A program made the translations under genes and the position numbers. 64,000 nt of DNA from Epiperipatus broadwayi (taxonomy: Eukaryota; Onychophora; Udeonychophora; Euonychophora; Peripatidae), in NCBI GenBank assembly GCA_028023455.1, contig JAQFVV010006203.1:12192348-12256347 (forward strand), given 5' to 3'. Below the pieces are notes generated by a model. The model was not told the origin of the DNA, made no database searches, and saw nothing but the letters and a program-made list of their open reading frames with translations. Shown in pieces: positions 62,795-64,000 of the stretch. The number at the start of each line of letters is the position of its first letter. Position 1 is the first letter of the stretch.

Positions 62795-64000
62795 TGAAGC
62801 AATCGACGTCTAATCATCGTCGATGCTTCATGTTTCACCATCTATACTAACCTCCTAGGGATCCGCAATTCAGACCTTGCTATAAATATATGCTATTCAC
62901 TTACACACTGTACGCCAAATCATTCTAAAGATTAGTAAAATTAATTTTTGTTTAATAAAAATGAAACAGTAGTTTGAGTGATGCGTATATATATTATGAA
63001 TAAAGCAATAATTTTATTGCTATGAAAATACATTTGCTTATATATTTGTGATTATTTTTATATCTGTGTGTATTTAATGTAACAACAAAGAAAAATGGGG
63101 AAGGCTTGAAATAGTGAAATTATCTTTTATCACTAGTCAGATCGTTGTCTATAATTAAAATTTATAAATCTTAATTACAATCGAAAAACAAATCGTTTGT
63201 CAGTTGTTTTCGAATGATTTAAAATAGCTAAAAATGGTATTTCAAGCCTTATCTATTGAAAATATTTTGTTAATTAAATGTTGTTTTTAAAGGGATTACA
63301 GAAATAAGGTTGGTATATAAAATTGCATTCTGGGTGGTATTAAAATGTTATAAAAGGAACTACAGAACAAAGGAAGTTAGTTTTTAGACTTTCAGTTTTT
63401 AGTTATTTTTCAGTGAGTTGAGATTTTTGTCAGCATTTCAAGACCTTAACTTTAAGAAGCTGGTGCAAGTTCTGCGCGATGAAGTGTGAGTAGTGGAATC
63501 TAGCACCTTTCTCTTCTTCTCTCGTAGAACTGTCTGCCTGCAATTGCCATGTTTCATCTGGCTGACTATACAACATGATTGCTTCCGACTGCTGATTGCT
63601 AATGACACCGCTATGCTGATATCTTAGGTAAAAGCATGTAATTTAGAGCTGCCTTAATATGAACATTCATGGGTAATTTATAATTTGTAGCTGAATTAAT
63701 TCATAGATCTATTTATGATGATTTGCTAGTTTTCCTCGTAAACTTTCTCTCTATAATCCTTTATTAATACTTATGTAATTCTAAATGTCCATTTGCTTTC
63801 ACACTTAATTTATGTTTATATAACTTTATGCGGCTCAATTAAATGTATACAACTTATTTTGTTTAATATATATGTTATTTTCTCTAATATGTCGGTATCA
63901 ATCAATCTCGCGACTTTAATTAAATTCATTAGTAAAATTATGTTCATTTGTTTATTTAAAATAGAAATTGTTTGCTAGGTTGGTTGTATACCTAAAAGTG
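62795..64000 (+). repeat. LTR-like repeat with long terminal hairpin, runs off window
   Basis: Directly after ATAT (62791-62794) comes TGAAGCAATCGACG (62795-62808), a 9-base loop and CGTCGATGCTTCA (62818-62830). A TATA box TATAAAAG lies at 63349-63356, about 550 bases in, as in an LTR U3. No polyadenylation signal was picked out and the right end is outside the window. A related hairpin is at 38881-38916. The LTR identity is inference. Confidence 0.5.

Overview
This is a strongly AT-rich piece of an animal nuclear genome. It holds one recognisable host gene, on the minus strand and broken by very long introns, in a sea of transposable elements. The host gene is a microsomal cytochrome P450 of the CYP2 type. 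Its four coding exons (60299-59945, 58412-57903, 43747-43304, 16069-15888) join with consistent GT-AG sites and reading phase to 497 codons including the stop, the usual family length. Introns of about 1.5, 14.2 and 27.2 kb separate them. The wording of the P450 protein, abundant Penelope-like elements, RTE-type LINEs and tRNA-derived SINEs fit a lophotrochozoan such as a mollusc (a cephalopod is one possibility). That assignment is inference. Exon 2 carries one in-frame TGA (58083-58081), so the gene is either a recent pseudogene, an allele with a nonsense change, an assembly error, or is corrected at the RNA level.

Layout. 1-0.8 kb: end of a solo-LTR-like repeat. 0.95-1.5 kb: fold-back element. 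1.54-4.27 kb: an RTE-type LINE with one stop. 4.4-5.2 kb: Penelope fragment. 6.9-7.5 kb: large palindrome. 9.0-11.9 kb: a decayed hAT transposon and two young tRNA-like SINEs, one nested in the hAT. 12.3-13.0 kb: Penelope fragment. 14.5-15.7 kb: LINE tail. 15.9-16.1 kb: last P450 exon. 16.1-43.3 kb is P450 intron 3. It contains a TAT microsatellite, a fold-back element, a 2-kb solo-LTR-like repeat, two Penelope fragments around a SINE, a palindromic satellite cluster and a complete 8.4-kb Ty3/gypsy retrotransposon (26812-35219), followed by a long feature-poor stretch. 43.7-57.9 kb is intron 2, with a cluster of LTR-like repeats (48.5-53.0 kb) and fold-back repeats. 58.6-59.4 kb is a fold-back element in intron 1. 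Upstream of the gene are an older SINE, a decayed LINE and the start of another LTR-like element running off the end.

No second host gene, true tRNA or rRNA gene, or CRISPR array is seen. The most unusual signals are these: LTR families that begin with a self-complementary hairpin and sit at ATAT targets; hammerhead-ribozyme-like cores in a SINE and at a Penelope 3' end; the palindromic satellite cluster with a flanking 12-base direct repeat; and an excess of TGA among in-frame stops.
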